Source: Desmodus rotundus
Taxonomy: Eukaryota > Chordata > Mammalia > Chiroptera > Phyllostomidae
DNA length: 64,000 nt
Assembly: GCF_022682495.2 (NCBI RefSeq)
Contig: NC_071390.1
Span: 150,140,583-150,204,582 of the forward strand
Reading direction: 5' to 3'
Shown: positions 31,446 through 42,169 of the stretch, piece after piece
Position numbering within the stretch: position 1 is the first letter of the stretch
Layout: each line of letters starts with the position of its first letter
Program-made: the position numbers and the translations under genes
The notes under the pieces: model-generated
Database searches by the model: none
What the model saw: only the letters and a program-made list of their open reading frames with translations
Told to the model about the DNA's origin: nothing

Positions 31446-32515
31446 GAACAAACATTGTCTCAATACATTAACAACTCTTAAAGTGAAGGTATTAATGGTA
31501 CACAAATAAACATACCACTAGATGGAAAACAGATACTAGATACTATTCTTCATTTCTTGACAATTGATTGGCATCCGCTAGCTCAGAAGCCAAACAAAAG
31601 TTTGGAAAGAAAATTGAGGAAACTCTTGTTCTGTGGTTTGGAAATTGCTCATTGAATTCCTGCTTTCAGGAGAAGTCTGGGAACCTTGGGATATGAATCA
31701 TTAGTAGTCAGCATACCTCCCGGCATTGGGTGGGCAAGGTCCCTTAAGTACAGGACTTTAAAGTGAATATTCTGGTGGACCTGCTCTGAAACGGTGGCTA
31801 CCATAGGCTACTTCCTGCCTGTGCTACCAGTGTGTGCAATGGCCGGGTTCTGCCAACTGGCCCGTGACTTCACATGGAAATCAATTACCAGCTGAGCAAG
31901 AACAATGGGAGTCTCTGAGTGCTGACCCGTGCACAGGGATGAAGGCAATCAAATACAGGGTCATCTGGGGTCAAGCCCATGGCTTTGGATAACCATTTGT
32001 CATTTAGAATTGGGCAGGGAAATGTAAACACAAGAGACAGTGAGTGAAGTTAACTAATTATATACAACTGTGACCATAGTTTGGCTCGATCAGACGTGGA
32101 AAGACAGAGGCAGTTAGAATGCAAAAATATGTTTAAAAACATAGCCTTCCCCAACCAGAAACGGTGCAGTCAGTGCTGGAAAGACATGAGTAGGAGTTAG
32201 AATAGCCCTGTCTTAAATCTGGAGGCCGTGAGCAGGGCTTGCAGAAGAGAGGAGGGTAATTTCAAGGCTCCCTGACTGACAATCAAACCAGTGAGATCTG
32301 AGAAGTGCGTCATGTCAGCCTGCGGTAAAACTACGCGATGGTCAGAGTCAAAAACAGAAGATGATAAAAATGCTTCTCCACTGACAAGTAACTATCGGGT
32401 AGTGTTATCTACAGCTCCATGGAAGAGAGGTTGGCTGCTAGACAATTAGATTGGCTTAGCCATCTCATTGAGTGATAAATGAAGGCAAAAAAACCCCCTG
32501 TCAATAATGGGGTGC
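31446..32515. other. Unassigned sequence
   Basis: No gene or nameable repeat seen. Confidence 0.45.
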
Positions 32516-32519
32516 CAAA

Positions 32520-32695
32520 ACGGAGGGAATGAAGGCTCTGGAGTTTAACATATGGAGGTTCAAATCTCCTCTATCTCAGCCAGTAGAAATTGTGTGACTA
32601 GGATCAAATTAATTTTTTCTGAGCCTCAACCATAAGAGGAGGATAATTACACGCAACTCACGGGATTATTGTGAAGACTAGAAGTAGTATATGGG
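32520..32695 (+). mobile_element. MIR SINE, sense
   Basis: Contains ggctctggagtttaacatat, ggaggttcaaatctcctcta, attgtgtgactaggatcaaa, tttctgagcctcaaccataa and gggattattgtgaagactag, all in MIR order. Confidence 0.78.
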
Positions 32696-32699
32696 TACA

Positions 32700-34240
32700 T
32701 GTAGCACAAGGTGATATAATGGTTCTCTTCTCCCTCCTGTTCATCGTTATCATTACCACATGGGAGACTTTGCTTTTTGTGTGAGTGTGAGAGACTTTCC
32801 AGCCACTGCACCTGGTCGAAGGACAGGCACAATATCTAGGGTCTATGAGATTTTCAAAGGCCAACAAAAGTCTTTTACTTTTGAAAAAAATTTTGGTTCT
32901 AAAATATAAAGCTGCAAAATTACAATTAAAAGTTACAACAAAAGTGATTACTATAAAAACTGGTCATATGTCAATTTGTCAAGAACTCAATTCATCTGTA
33001 ATTACATGGGACTCATATTTGCTGATGGATGTGGGTGCAGTTTTGGACGTCTCCTTCGACGTGGGGTGGGGCCTCCAAAAGTGAGAATGCTTGGAATCTA
33101 TGAAGGTCTTACAATAACAAACACGAGGCAATGTGCATTGGCCAGGAGTGGAAAGTAAATGGGAGACATTTTGAGAGAGGAATATGGGGGGATTGAAGAC
33201 CGACCCAGTGGGCAGGCCACGGCTAGTGAGGCTCAGGAATGCTGGGAAATGGGATTGCTCTGAAGACACAGTATGGACACAGGGTGAGAAATGGACACCC
33301 TCTGTTGGTCCTACCACCAGCACGTCCCCCACTCAGCATCTCAGTCAGTGGAGAGAAAGAGTCTCTGCCCAAGCATCTTTCAGCAAGTGGGTCGAGAAAA
33401 ACCATCAGATGGAGAGGCAAGAAGTAACTGCTGACAGCCAGAACCACAAATACTTCTAAACAGGGATGATTACCAGGGAGCCGATGCCAAGAGCACTTCT
33501 AGCTTCAGTGTTTCACTCCATCCTCTCTCACAGCACCGTCGATAGTCCTCTTTTTTATTCCCCTTCTCTGGCTCCGGTGCTACAATTCATCTTCATTGAG
33601 CAGAGGGCTAGAATATGCCACCAAAAACCGGAGAGATTGGGCTGGCAGGGACTTTCCATCCTTGGGTGACGGCTGCAGTCTGGGCTCCTTGGGAAAGGAG
33701 GTGTGACCGGAGCCAGGGTGATTTTCCCAGCAGCAGGGCAGCTGAGCATCAGCTCTCTGCATCGCCACCTGTGTGCCCGTCACCAAGAGAAAAGGGTGAG
33801 GCCGGGAGTGGCTGAGATGGCAAAGAGTGAGAAGGATGGCACCCTCTAGGTATGCGTGACTCTACCAAACACCACAAAAAATGACTAACACGCAATGTCC
33901 CCACACCTGAGGGGGTGGGGCTGTCCTCTGTTTTAAGCTAGCTGGTCATTGCATGGACTACTGGACAATGCTTCATTACCTGTGGGGGAGCCTCATCCTT
34001 CTCTTCTCAGACAAAATAAATAAGGGTCAATTGATACAACTGACCCCAAACAGCCATGACACCAGGGCCTGTTTGCTGATTAACTTTGATCCTTTTCTCA
34101 GTGTCAAATGGCATATGTTTAGCTTAGCAAAGTTCGTATTTGTTATCGAGAGGTTTTCTTGTGTTTTTTGAAAGACTTACTCTCCGGGCTAAGCCACCTC
34201 ATGTTTCCAACCCTTTCTTAGGGGAAACATTTATTATTTA
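32700..34240. other. Unassigned sequence
   Basis: About 1.5 kb without a recognised repeat or gene. Overlapping frames on both strands near 33000-33800 have no family resemblance. Confidence 0.42.
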
Positions 34241-34249
34241 TTATAACAA

Positions 34250-34470
34250 ATCCTTATACAGCTCTTGGCTCTTGCTGTGTGCCAAGCTGGATTTAAGGTA
34301 CATTATAAATATCAAATTATTTATCCTCATAATAACTCTAGGAGATAGGGACCTGTTTTAGCATCTTCATTTTAGAGAAGGGGTAAAGTGGAACAGAGAG
34401 GTTAAGTAAATTTTCCAAGGTCATGCTGCTTCCAAGAGGCAATCCCTTAGCCACATACTAAGCTCTTTCA
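34250..34470 (-). mobile_element. MIR SINE, antisense
   Basis: Contains ttgctgtgtgccaagctgga, tttatcctcataataactct, aggagatagggacctgtttt, agagaggttaagtaaatttt and ccaaggtcatgctgcttcca, a clear antisense MIR. Confidence 0.85.
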
Positions 34471-34474
34471 TTTC

Positions 34475-35035
34475 CTTCACTGTGGTTTTGCTCAGACTCT
34501 CTTAGGTTGTGGAATACAATTAGTTGTGACATTCTGATGACAATTTGGCCTGTGCTGCTGGGTAGGAGGGAGAGTCACTGCTTAGCCTCATCGTATGTCT
34601 GGTAACAGCTTTGCTGTAAGCCCTGGATTCACTCTGCACCCCTCTCATTTCCCCATACCTCCCTGTTCAGAAGCCCAACAATTTGCTCAGATTGTGTCAG
34701 GAAAGTCATAGAAGTGGGCAGGGTAGGACAGGTGAGGAGAAAGTCAACACCACCCAGAGCAACACGTGTGTAAGACACCGACCCCTGTCTCTGAACTGAA
34801 ACCCTAGGTGGATGCCTTGATCATTTGCATTTGTTTATTACTTATATGAAGGAGGAGCCAAAAAAAAACCCCCCAGAATTATCCTCTGGAGGTTGGGCCC
34901 CTTGTAGCACAGGCTTCCCTGGCTAGGTGAGTGTTCTAGGAACCCATCTGTATCAGTGTACCAGCTGGAGTTGTTATCAGAGGCTGCATTTGGCTTCAGT
35001 GAATTTTCTTTTTCAATGTATTTGCCCATTTCATG
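34475..35035. other. Unassigned sequence
   Basis: Nothing recognised beyond a short A8C6 run near 34861. Confidence 0.42.
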
Positions 35036-35039
35036 ATGG

Positions 35040-35425
35040 GTGATTTACAAGTGCACCTGCCCACACTGTGCTGACTGTTCGGCAATTTTTGACCAAAAAC
35101 TGGAGCATGACCCCCATGCTCCACTCTCCCTATTTACCCAATCTCACCCTGAGTGACTTTATTTTTGTTTCCCTGGATGAAGAAAGCGTTCAAAGGGAAA
35201 CGTTTTGCTGATGTGGAAGAGGTGAAACAAAAAATGGCAGAAGCACTAAAAGGCATCAAAATTGATGAATTCAAAAACTGTGTTGAGCAGTGGAAAAAAC
35301 ATCTTGATGGTGTATTGCATCAAATGGAGAGTACTTTGAAGGTGACTGAAGTTTAAACATGTAAGAATAAATACACATTTTTTTGTAAATAAATTCAGAT
35401 TTTTTTTTTTGTCTCCCCTCATATA
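35040..35425 (+). pseudogene. Mariner transposase C-terminal remnant, third family
   Basis: Translation of 35060-35180 gives a segment like LTVRQFLTKNWSMTPMLHSPY followed by LSDF, the end of a mariner catalytic domain with the third catalytic Asp retained. A frameshift near 35170 moves the homology to the frame at 35153-35356. That frame reads LFPWMKKAFKGKRFADVEEV and KIDEFKNCVEQWKKHLDGV, the usual C-terminal tail. The frame ends at 35356 and the element's 3' UTR seems to end near 35425. This tail differs from that of the 30.5-kb copy, so it is a third mariner lineage in the window. Only the last quarter or so of the enzyme remains. Confidence 0.8.
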
Positions 35426-35464
35426 TGGTGAAAATGGACTCTGATTATTTGGCTAAGTTAAACC

Positions 35465-35569
35465 AAAGGAAGGAAGGAAGGGAACGAAGGAGGGAAGGGA
35501 GGGAGGAAGGGAGAAAAGAAAGGAAGAGGAAGGGGGAAAGGAAGGAAGGAAGGGAGGGAAAGAAGGAGA

Positions 35570-35629
<60 letters not shown>

Positions 35630-35706
35630 GAGGGGGAGAGAGAGAAAAGAAAAGACAAGAGAAAAGAAAAGGAAACGGAAAAGAAAAGAAAAAGAAAGAA
35701 GAGAGA
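35465..35706 (+). repeat. 242-bp nearly pure purine tract
   Basis: Composed of GGAA-type repeats, a long (GA)n core at about 35567-35640 and AAAAG/AAAGA-type repeats. Only three pyrimidines (C at 35485, 35655 and 35676) occur. Frames of alternating Arg/Glu on this strand and Ser/Leu on the other are artefacts. A tract of this kind can form triplex DNA. Confidence 0.95.
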
Positions 35707-35709
35707 CCC

Positions 35710-36305
35710 TGGGAGAATTCCAAGTGGCTCATGGAATGAAGGAAGGATTGGACCAATTAGGCTTTAGAAAATACAGCAACCAGGCTAGCCTTGGAGATTT
35801 GGGTAGCAGGACACATGAATGGATTTTAAGGGTGCCTCTAAGGAAAGCATTTGCTCCAAATATTTCCCATCCTTGTGTCACTTGTGAAAATTTTTGTTCC
35901 AGGAAAGAGAATCTGACTGGGAAAGTCACAGGGAAAGCTCCTGGTCAGGCCCGGGGCAAAGCACAGGAAATGAGGGGAGGGAGAGAGCCTCAAAGGAAAG
36001 CCAGGAAGGAGGAACACATGCTGGGCAGCCCAAACCAGAAGCTGTCCGCTCAATGCCCTGCCCTTCATGGCCAATCCACCCCAGGGCTCTGGGTCCCAGT
36101 CCTGTCTAATGCCTCTACTTCCTCCCCGTCCCACACCTTCTGCTTCTGATCCCACCCTGTTGATTTGGTCCTGATTCCATTCTGTTGCCTCTGGGATGGT
36201 TTGGTGTTGATGCTCCTGGGTGGCTGTGCACTGCTTACAGTTGGCTTGGCCGTAGTGCCTGTGCAGGAGGGCCTTGCACAGATCTGTTTCTCCCTGTACT
36301 TGTGC
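35710..36305. other. Unassigned sequence
   Basis: Frames of 100-141 residues occur on both strands at 35724-36155 but share no recognisable domain. No gene called. Confidence 0.42.
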
Positions 36306-36309
36306 CTAA

Positions 36310-36500
36310 TACTCGTTCCTATTTTTATTCTATAATCATTAACATTTGAATGACATTTCACTTTCATGTCATCTCATTTAATCTTCTCAAAACCCATATA
36401 AAGTGGGCAGAGCAGATAGTACTTCCACCATCTTGCTGATGAGCAAACTGAATTTTAGACTGGTTTAATTATTCAGGCAAAGTAATTAAGAAGCAGGCTA
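36310..36500 (-). mobile_element. MIR SINE, antisense
   Basis: Contains catctcatttaatcttctca, aaacccatataaagtgggca, catcttgctgatgagcaaac and cagg-caaagtaattaag-like segments, in antisense MIR order. Confidence 0.7.
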
Positions 36501-36504
36501 TTGT

Positions 36505-37200
36505 TCCGATGTCTTAGATATCTAATTTTGTGATTCCAAGTTGCTTTTCACTTCTTTCACAATTGTTATGGTTTCTTGGTTGCTATCCACCCTGGTGTTT
36601 TAATCGATGAAAAAGATGGGTTTTTTTGATTAGTTAAATAAACATCCTCTTTTTTTGAGAATGAAAAAAGAATGAGCAAGAAAATGCCAAAAGACGGGAG
36701 GCAGCTTACTCTTTTCAACATTTCTGATGGTAAAACAAGGCTGAAATGTGCTCGCTTCAGGGTGTTCAGAGCGTTCCGTGTTTTCCATCACATGGCATTC
36801 GTCTTTCTAATCCCTTGAAAAATAAGTCACAACTCACTCAGTGGATAAATAGGATCCAGCTCTCGTCTTGGCTGTTCTTCAGCTGACACCCACGGCTCCA
36901 TCATATTTCCTCCTGCCTTTGTAGGAAAGTCCCCGTGCCATTTAGACCTCTGTCAACACTAGTGGAAAGCTGAGCACAGTGACAAATAGGTTGTTATTAT
37001 CAGTCTTGTCAAACCTCAGTCTCCATTGAGTTGGTTCACATGTGCTGATTTTCCAAAACTAGTTTAGCAGATACAGCAGTGAGAAGCCAGGACCTGGCTG
37101 GAATGGGTGTTCGGTGATCCTAAGTGCTACCTGGAGATTATCTTGGAGATTCCGCCAGCATCATAGTCCTCGAGGTAGTAACCATTTCTAGGCTACCTCT
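36505..37200. other. Unassigned sequence
   Basis: No repeat or gene recognised. Confidence 0.42.
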
Positions 37201-37224
37201 TAAATTAAGTTACTAAGGGAAACA

Positions 37225-37320
37225 TCTGTGAATTCATCTATTCATTCAAAGATATTTATTAAAGGCCACCTTTGTGCCAGATGCTGTTCTGGGGGCTAGA
37301 TTGAGTGACTTAAATTTCCT
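37225..37320 (-). mobile_element. L2 3' end fragment, antisense
   Basis: Contains ctattcattcaaagatattt, attaaaggccacctttgtgc and cagatgctgttctgggggct, the antisense L2 terminus. Confidence 0.7.
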
Positions 37321-37394
37321 GCTCCATTTAGTAATCAAGTGTCTTAATACGTGTGTAGTGAGTGTGAGTGGCATGCACATATGTGAAAAGGGTT

Positions 37395-37715
37395 TTCAAC
37401 ATATTTTATTTAAATATTTCAATTACAGTTGACATACAATATTATATTACTTTCAGGTGCACGACGTAGTGATTAGACATTTATATACCTTACAGAGTGA
37501 TCACCCAATCAAATACCCATCTGACATCATTCATAGTTCTTACAATATTTTTGACAATATTCCCTATGCTGTACTTTACATCCGCATGGCGATTTTTCTA
37601 ACTGGCAATTTGTACTGCTAATCCCTTTTTCTTTCTCCCATCCCACCAACTCCCTCTCATTTGGCAACTATCAATTTTTTCTCCATACCTATGAGTTTGT
37701 TTCTATTCTGTTACA
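37395..37715 (-). mobile_element. L1 3' UTR fragment, antisense
   Basis: Shares tatttcaattacagttgaca, gtgattagacatttatatac, gagtgatcacccaatcaaat and ccctatgctgtactttacat with the other antisense L1 copies of the window. It covers only 3' UTR and ends in an A-rich tail at its left edge. Confidence 0.85.
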
Positions 37716-37719
37716 GTAG

Positions 37720-38575
37720 GATTCACAGCCTCAAATACTTTCATAATCCAGAAGTTAAGGTAAATGGGTGAGGTCAAGAGTGTGCCATCAGTTAGCATGC
37801 GGAAACACCTCAAAATTCAGTGGTGTGTTAGTAGAGTTTGGGTTGGGCTCATTCAGGTGACCTCAGTCAGCATGGCTCAGCTGGCGTGCGTAGTCCAGCA
37901 TGGCCTCACTGTCTGGGGTAATGCTGGATTGCTGGCCGGTGCTTTGATTCCTTCTGCTCATCACCTCTCCAGCAGGTTAGCGTGGTTTGTTCTCATGGTG
38001 ACCTCAGGGTGTCAGCAGCCAGAGAAGACCAGCCCCCAAGAGCAAGCACTTTTCAAGCTTCGGCTTTTGTTTCTATTTGCTATTGTTTATTGTCCCGTTG
38101 ACCACAGAGGCAAGCCCAGAGTCAGGGGAGTGTGGAAGATAACAATGAAAGGGCATGGACCCCAGGGGCCGTTGCTACAGCAACCTACCCAGGTATCATA
38201 CAGCAGCACACGGCAGAAAGCATGGTCAGCTAGACAGCAGTCGGCGCCAACAGGGAGCCACATGCGTCCAGCTCCACATCCCACCAGGGAGCGTTAGGCC
38301 AGTGTGACTGATCGCTGGAATGTTAATTCTTTTCCAGCCTTCTGGAGAGACCACCGACACATGAGTGCAAGGTGCACAACGGGATGGTTCGATATGCAAA
38401 TATGTTGTGAAATGCCTCCCAAAATAAGGGAGTTAGTTAACACTCCCATTGTCTCACATGATGAAATTTTGTTTTTGCAGTGAGACTATTTAAGAGCTAT
38501 TCTCTTAGCAACTTTCAAGTATATAATATGGTACTGTTTTTTCCCCCTAAACCATTGTTCGGTTTAATGATGATA
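37720..38575. other. Unassigned sequence with a 177-residue open frame
   Basis: The frame at 37764-38297 (plus) is among the longest here outside known repeats but shows no domain, signal peptide or membrane segment. Its base sequence (agtttgggttgggctcattc, ggctcagctggcgtgcg) recalls an ERVL-type LTR, so it is probably an unassigned old LTR and not a gene. Confidence 0.35.
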
Positions 38576-38594
38576 GTATATAACTTTTTAACAT

Positions 38595-39153
38595 ATGATT
38601 TAAATTTTTTTCCATTACAGTTGACATGCAATATTAATTTATATTAATTTTAGGTGTACAATATAGTGGTTAGACAATTATATAATTTATGAAGTGATTC
38701 CCCCAATAATCCTAGTGCCCACAACTGTAAACCTACTTTTGCCACGACCTGTATTAGTGACTATTTCCTATGCTGTACTTTATATTCCTGGGACTATTTT
38801 GTAACTATTAACCGGTACTTAATCCCATCACCTTTTCCACCCAGCCCTCAAGGCAACCCTCAGTTTGTTCTCTGTATCTGTGAGTCTGTTTCTATTTTGC
38901 TTGTTCATTTACTTTTTTCTTTAGATCCCACTTATTAGTGAAATCATGTAGCGTTTGTCTTTCTCTGATTTATTTCACTTAGCATAATACACTCTAGGTC
39001 TGTCTGTATTGTTGCAAATGGTAAGATTTCATTCTTTTTAATGGCCAAACAATATTCTATTTATATCTATATATACACACATATATGTATATACCTCTAT
39101 GTATACATATAAATGTGTATATATACACACATATAAATATGTATATATCTATA

Positions 39154-39187
<34 letters not shown>

Positions 39188-39597
39188 CCACCACTTTTTT
39201 ATTCACTCATCTATTGTTGGACACTTGGGCTGCTTCCATATCTTGGCTAATATAAATAAAGCTGCAATGAACATGGGGTACATATATTTTTTCAAATTAG
39301 TGTTTTCAATTTTTTATGATACACACACAGAAGTTGATTGCTAGGTCAAAAGGCAGCTCCATTTTTAAATTATTTGAGGAGACTCCATACCGTCTTCCAT
39401 AGCAGCTGCACCAATTTGTAATCCCACTAACAGTGCACAAGGGTCCCCTTTTCTCCACATCCTCATCAACACTTGTTTGTTGATTTATTGGCAACATTCT
39501 GACAGGTGGGGGTCATATCTCCTTGTGGTTTTAATTTGCAATTCTCTGATGAACAGTGATGTTGAACATCTTTTCATATATCTACTGGCCATCTGTA
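38595..39597 (-). mobile_element. L1 3' end, antisense, with a TA/CA microsatellite
   Basis: Carries the L1 3' UTR (ttccattacagttgacatgc, gtgattcccccaataatcct) and the last part of ORF2 on the minus strand (frame at 39306-39497, containing a KRGPLCTVSG-type end). It is heavily mutated. An internal TA/CA repeat lies at 39060-39186. Its 5' truncation point abuts an older L1 at about 39598. Confidence 0.87.
39060..39186 (+). repeat. TA/CA microsatellite inside the L1
   Basis: Alternating tatata, cacaca and tgtgtg blocks end in a pure (TA) run. The position corresponds to the ORF2 codons around the IYTMEYY motif, where the other copies have tatgtatgtgtatatatat or similar, so it probably grew in place. 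Confidence 0.85.
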
Positions 39598-39880
39598 TAA
39601 TAAACTATTGTTAATTATAGTCATCGTGCTGAAAATTAGATCCCCAGAACCAATCCATCTTATAGCTGGAAATTTGTGTCCCCTGCCCAACATCACCCCA
39701 TTTCCTGGTAACCACCATTCCACTCTGTTTCTATGAATTTGGTCTTTTAATTTTTTTTTCAGATTCCACACGTGAGATCATATAGTATTTGTCTTTCTCT
39801 CTCTGACTTATTTCACTCAGCATAATGCCCTCAAGTTCAATCCATGTTGTCTATAAATGGCAGAATTTCCTTCTTAGATC
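39598..39880 (-). mobile_element. Older L1 (L1M-type) fragment, antisense
   Basis: Contains ataaactattgttaattata, gattagatccccagaacc-like sequence, tttcctggtaaccaccattc, tctgtttctatgaatttggt and cagcataatgccctcaagtt. These are typical of L1MA/L1MB 3' sequence and differ from the neighbouring L1, so this is a separate, older insertion. Confidence 0.8.
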
Positions 39881-39884
39881 TTCT

Positions 39885-40765
39885 GAATTTGAAAGAGAAG
39901 CTAAGAAATCCAGAGCTGCATGTAAATTCCCCTACTTAAAATGTTGTCAGTTAAAATTTTACAATCCTTTGTGGCAAAACCGCAATCCTCTATAATCCTT
40001 CAGTCCTCGGTGGGCTGCATTTGACTCGGGATCCCCCTGACTTTGACCTCTGTAAGTGGGAGTGGGACACCATGCATCTACTCTCAGCATTTGCAGTGTT
40101 TCCAATAGTAAAAGTAAAATGGCAAAAGAGATCAGAGAAGACCATCGGAGGCTTTCTCAGGAACCATTTCCATGGACTGGAGCTTGGCCAGGAGTCAGGT
40201 TTATATGCTATTCCTCTTTGGGATATTTTGGGCTAGGTCAGCCTGGGTCAGCCTTGCTTTACAAGATTATTTCATATACATTTTAATTCTCTTTCTCTAC
40301 CTTTGAGGAAGACATGATGGCTATGGCAATCTAAACACCCTGTGTTGAACATGCATTTTCTCCACTCTTTTCTTATTCTCTATTTAAGCAAACAGAGGCG
40401 TTAAGTGGCATTAGGGTGGCACCAAGCCCAGGCATGCTCGGAGGTGGACTTAGCTGTACACCTCTTGCACAGCAGGGTGTTTAAAGGCTCCCACTCATCT
40501 TTCTGTAGGTGACCTACTCACCCAGTCCTGCCCTATTTCGGCTCTTGAATGTGAACAGGGATGCTAACCTCACCTGTTCTGGTCTTGACCCAGGGTATTC
40601 CTGGTCTTCACTTGACAACTGGACTGACTTTCCCAGGGTCCTAACTGTGGCACGAGAATCTTAACCTGATTTGGACCTCTTAGGCTCCTGATTTCACGTC
40701 CTCTTTTCCATTTAGGAAGAAGGAAGAAAAGTAGAGAAGACATGGAGTAAAGTTATGTCTAAACT
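39885..40765. other. Unassigned sequence
   Basis: Nothing recognised. Two overlapping plus-strand frames at 40021-40286 have no family resemblance. Confidence 0.42.
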
Positions 40766-40769
40766 AGGG

Positions 40770-40972
40770 TTAGACAGATTGGGTCCAGATGCTGCATACT
40801 AGTTAGGCAATGTTGCAGAAGATAATTAGCTTTTCTGAGCCTTGGTTTCTTCATCTGTAAAATGAGCATGACAATAACTGCTGTAGAGCATGTGGCGGGG
40901 ATTAAATGGATATCATGTTGTTATGGAAAGAGCCTGTAATTGGACTCTTGGTACAGAGTAGGTACTGAACTA
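40770..40972 (+). mobile_element. MIR SINE, sense
   Basis: Contains cttttctgagccttggtttc, ttcatctgtaaaatgagcat, ggggattaaatggatatcat and gtacagagtaggtactgaac, a well-kept MIR core and 3' end. Confidence 0.85.
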
Positions 40973-40974
40973 AT

Positions 40975-41500
40975 AAATTCAGCAAGTGTCTATTAAGCTC
41001 TTGCTCTGTGCCAGGTGGCATTTTAGCAGTGAGGATGCAGCAGGGAACAAGCACACAGCTTCCTGCTCATATCAAACTTTCTTTCCAGAGAGGGGAAGGC
41101 AGACAACCCACAAATAAAGCAATAAAGAAACACAAGGTGTCAGACAATAAAGTGCTCTGAAGAAATATATCCGGGTGAGGTGATGGGGAGGGATTGGGAG
41201 GAGGCGGGAGGCCACGTTGGGAAGGATGCTCAGCAAAGGCCTCACAGAGGAGGAGAGAGCTGAGCAAAGACCTAATTAACAAGAAGGAGCCAGGCCTGTG
41301 AGGATGTGACAGAGGCACTTTCTGAGCAGGGGCTCAGCAATGTAAAGTCCCCACGGATAAGCAGGAGCCCGGCTGCGTGCTGGCGGGAGGCCAGTTCAGC
41401 TGCAGTGAGGGGGAGACAACATGGGAGATGAGGTCAGGAGGCAGGCGGTGCTTTGGGGGCCAGGGTAAGGCGCTTGGAATTTGTTTGAAGTACAGTATTA
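40975..41500 (-). mobile_element. L2 LINE 3' region, antisense
   Basis: In antisense L2 order: aattcagcaagtgtctatta, agctcttgctctgtgccagg, ggatgcagcagggaacaagc, cacaaataaagcaataaag, aaggcctcacagaggaggag, gatgaggtcaggaggcaggc and gggggccagggtaaggcgct. About 525 bp is retained. Confidence 0.82.
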
Positions 41501-41504
41501 TTTC

Positions 41505-41925
41505 TTTTTCTGACCTTAGGCTGGTACCTTGTTATCTCCCGTCTGACAATTCAGCTTAGAGATCTCAGGCCTGGACCAGGTCCTGATTCCAGTTTCCAGT
41601 GGCTCCGTGGGAAGGACCTAAGGCTCCTTCCCCTGATACAGCTCAGATGCACAATGTATTCCCAAGTGCTAAGACTCATCCTCTCCAAGAAACCTGTCCT
41701 ACCACCCTGGAGCTTGCCCTGGTCAATACCTTCTTTCCTGTTATCTCCACCTTCAGGCTTCCAGGTCTGCGTGGAGGTTTGGCATATTCACAATTTCCGC
41801 TGGACTCTCACATACTAATCTCATTGCCCCAGCTAAGCATAATAAGTCCTTCAGACAGGAATGTCACTCCTTCCATTCACATAGTAACCCCTTGTGCCTA
41901 TCACCACGTTCAGTTGCTGAGTAAA
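41505..41925. other. Unassigned sequence, possibly L2-related
   Basis: A pyrimidine-rich stretch with ctaagactcatcctctccaa. It may be the upstream part of the L2 at 41930, but the match is too weak to claim. Confidence 0.35.
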
Positions 41926-41929
41926 GGAC

Positions 41930-42165
41930 AGCTCTGATCTTTCCACTCAAACTGAAATAGCCACGCCCCCATCCCTGGGAGGCTGCCCTCCTGTTTTATG
42001 TCCTTTAGAGCTTTATCACTATCGAAATCTATCTGGTTTGTTTACTGGCTGCCTAACCCAACAAAAATGTAAACACCTGGAGTGTAGGGACCTCACCTGT
42101 CTCTTCCCTGGGCCCAGAGCAGCGCCCGCCCAAAGGAGAAGCTCAGTGAATGAATAAAACTGCAC
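41930..42165 (+). mobile_element. L2 LINE 3' end, sense
   Basis: Contains ctgttttatgtcctttagag, ctttatcactatcgaaatct, tttgtttactggctgcctaa, aaaatgtaaacacctggagt and tcagtgaatgaataaa at its end, the canonical L2 3' terminus order. Confidence 0.85.
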
Positions 42166-42169
42166 TCAA

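Noticed and set aside
35425..35756. Arg/Glu-rich and Ser/Leu-rich frames of about 100 residues on opposite strands
   Set aside because: They are translations of a purine microsatellite.
37764..38297. 177-residue open frame as a possible gene
   Set aside because: No domain, start context or exon signal could be defended, and the base sequence recalls an old LTR.
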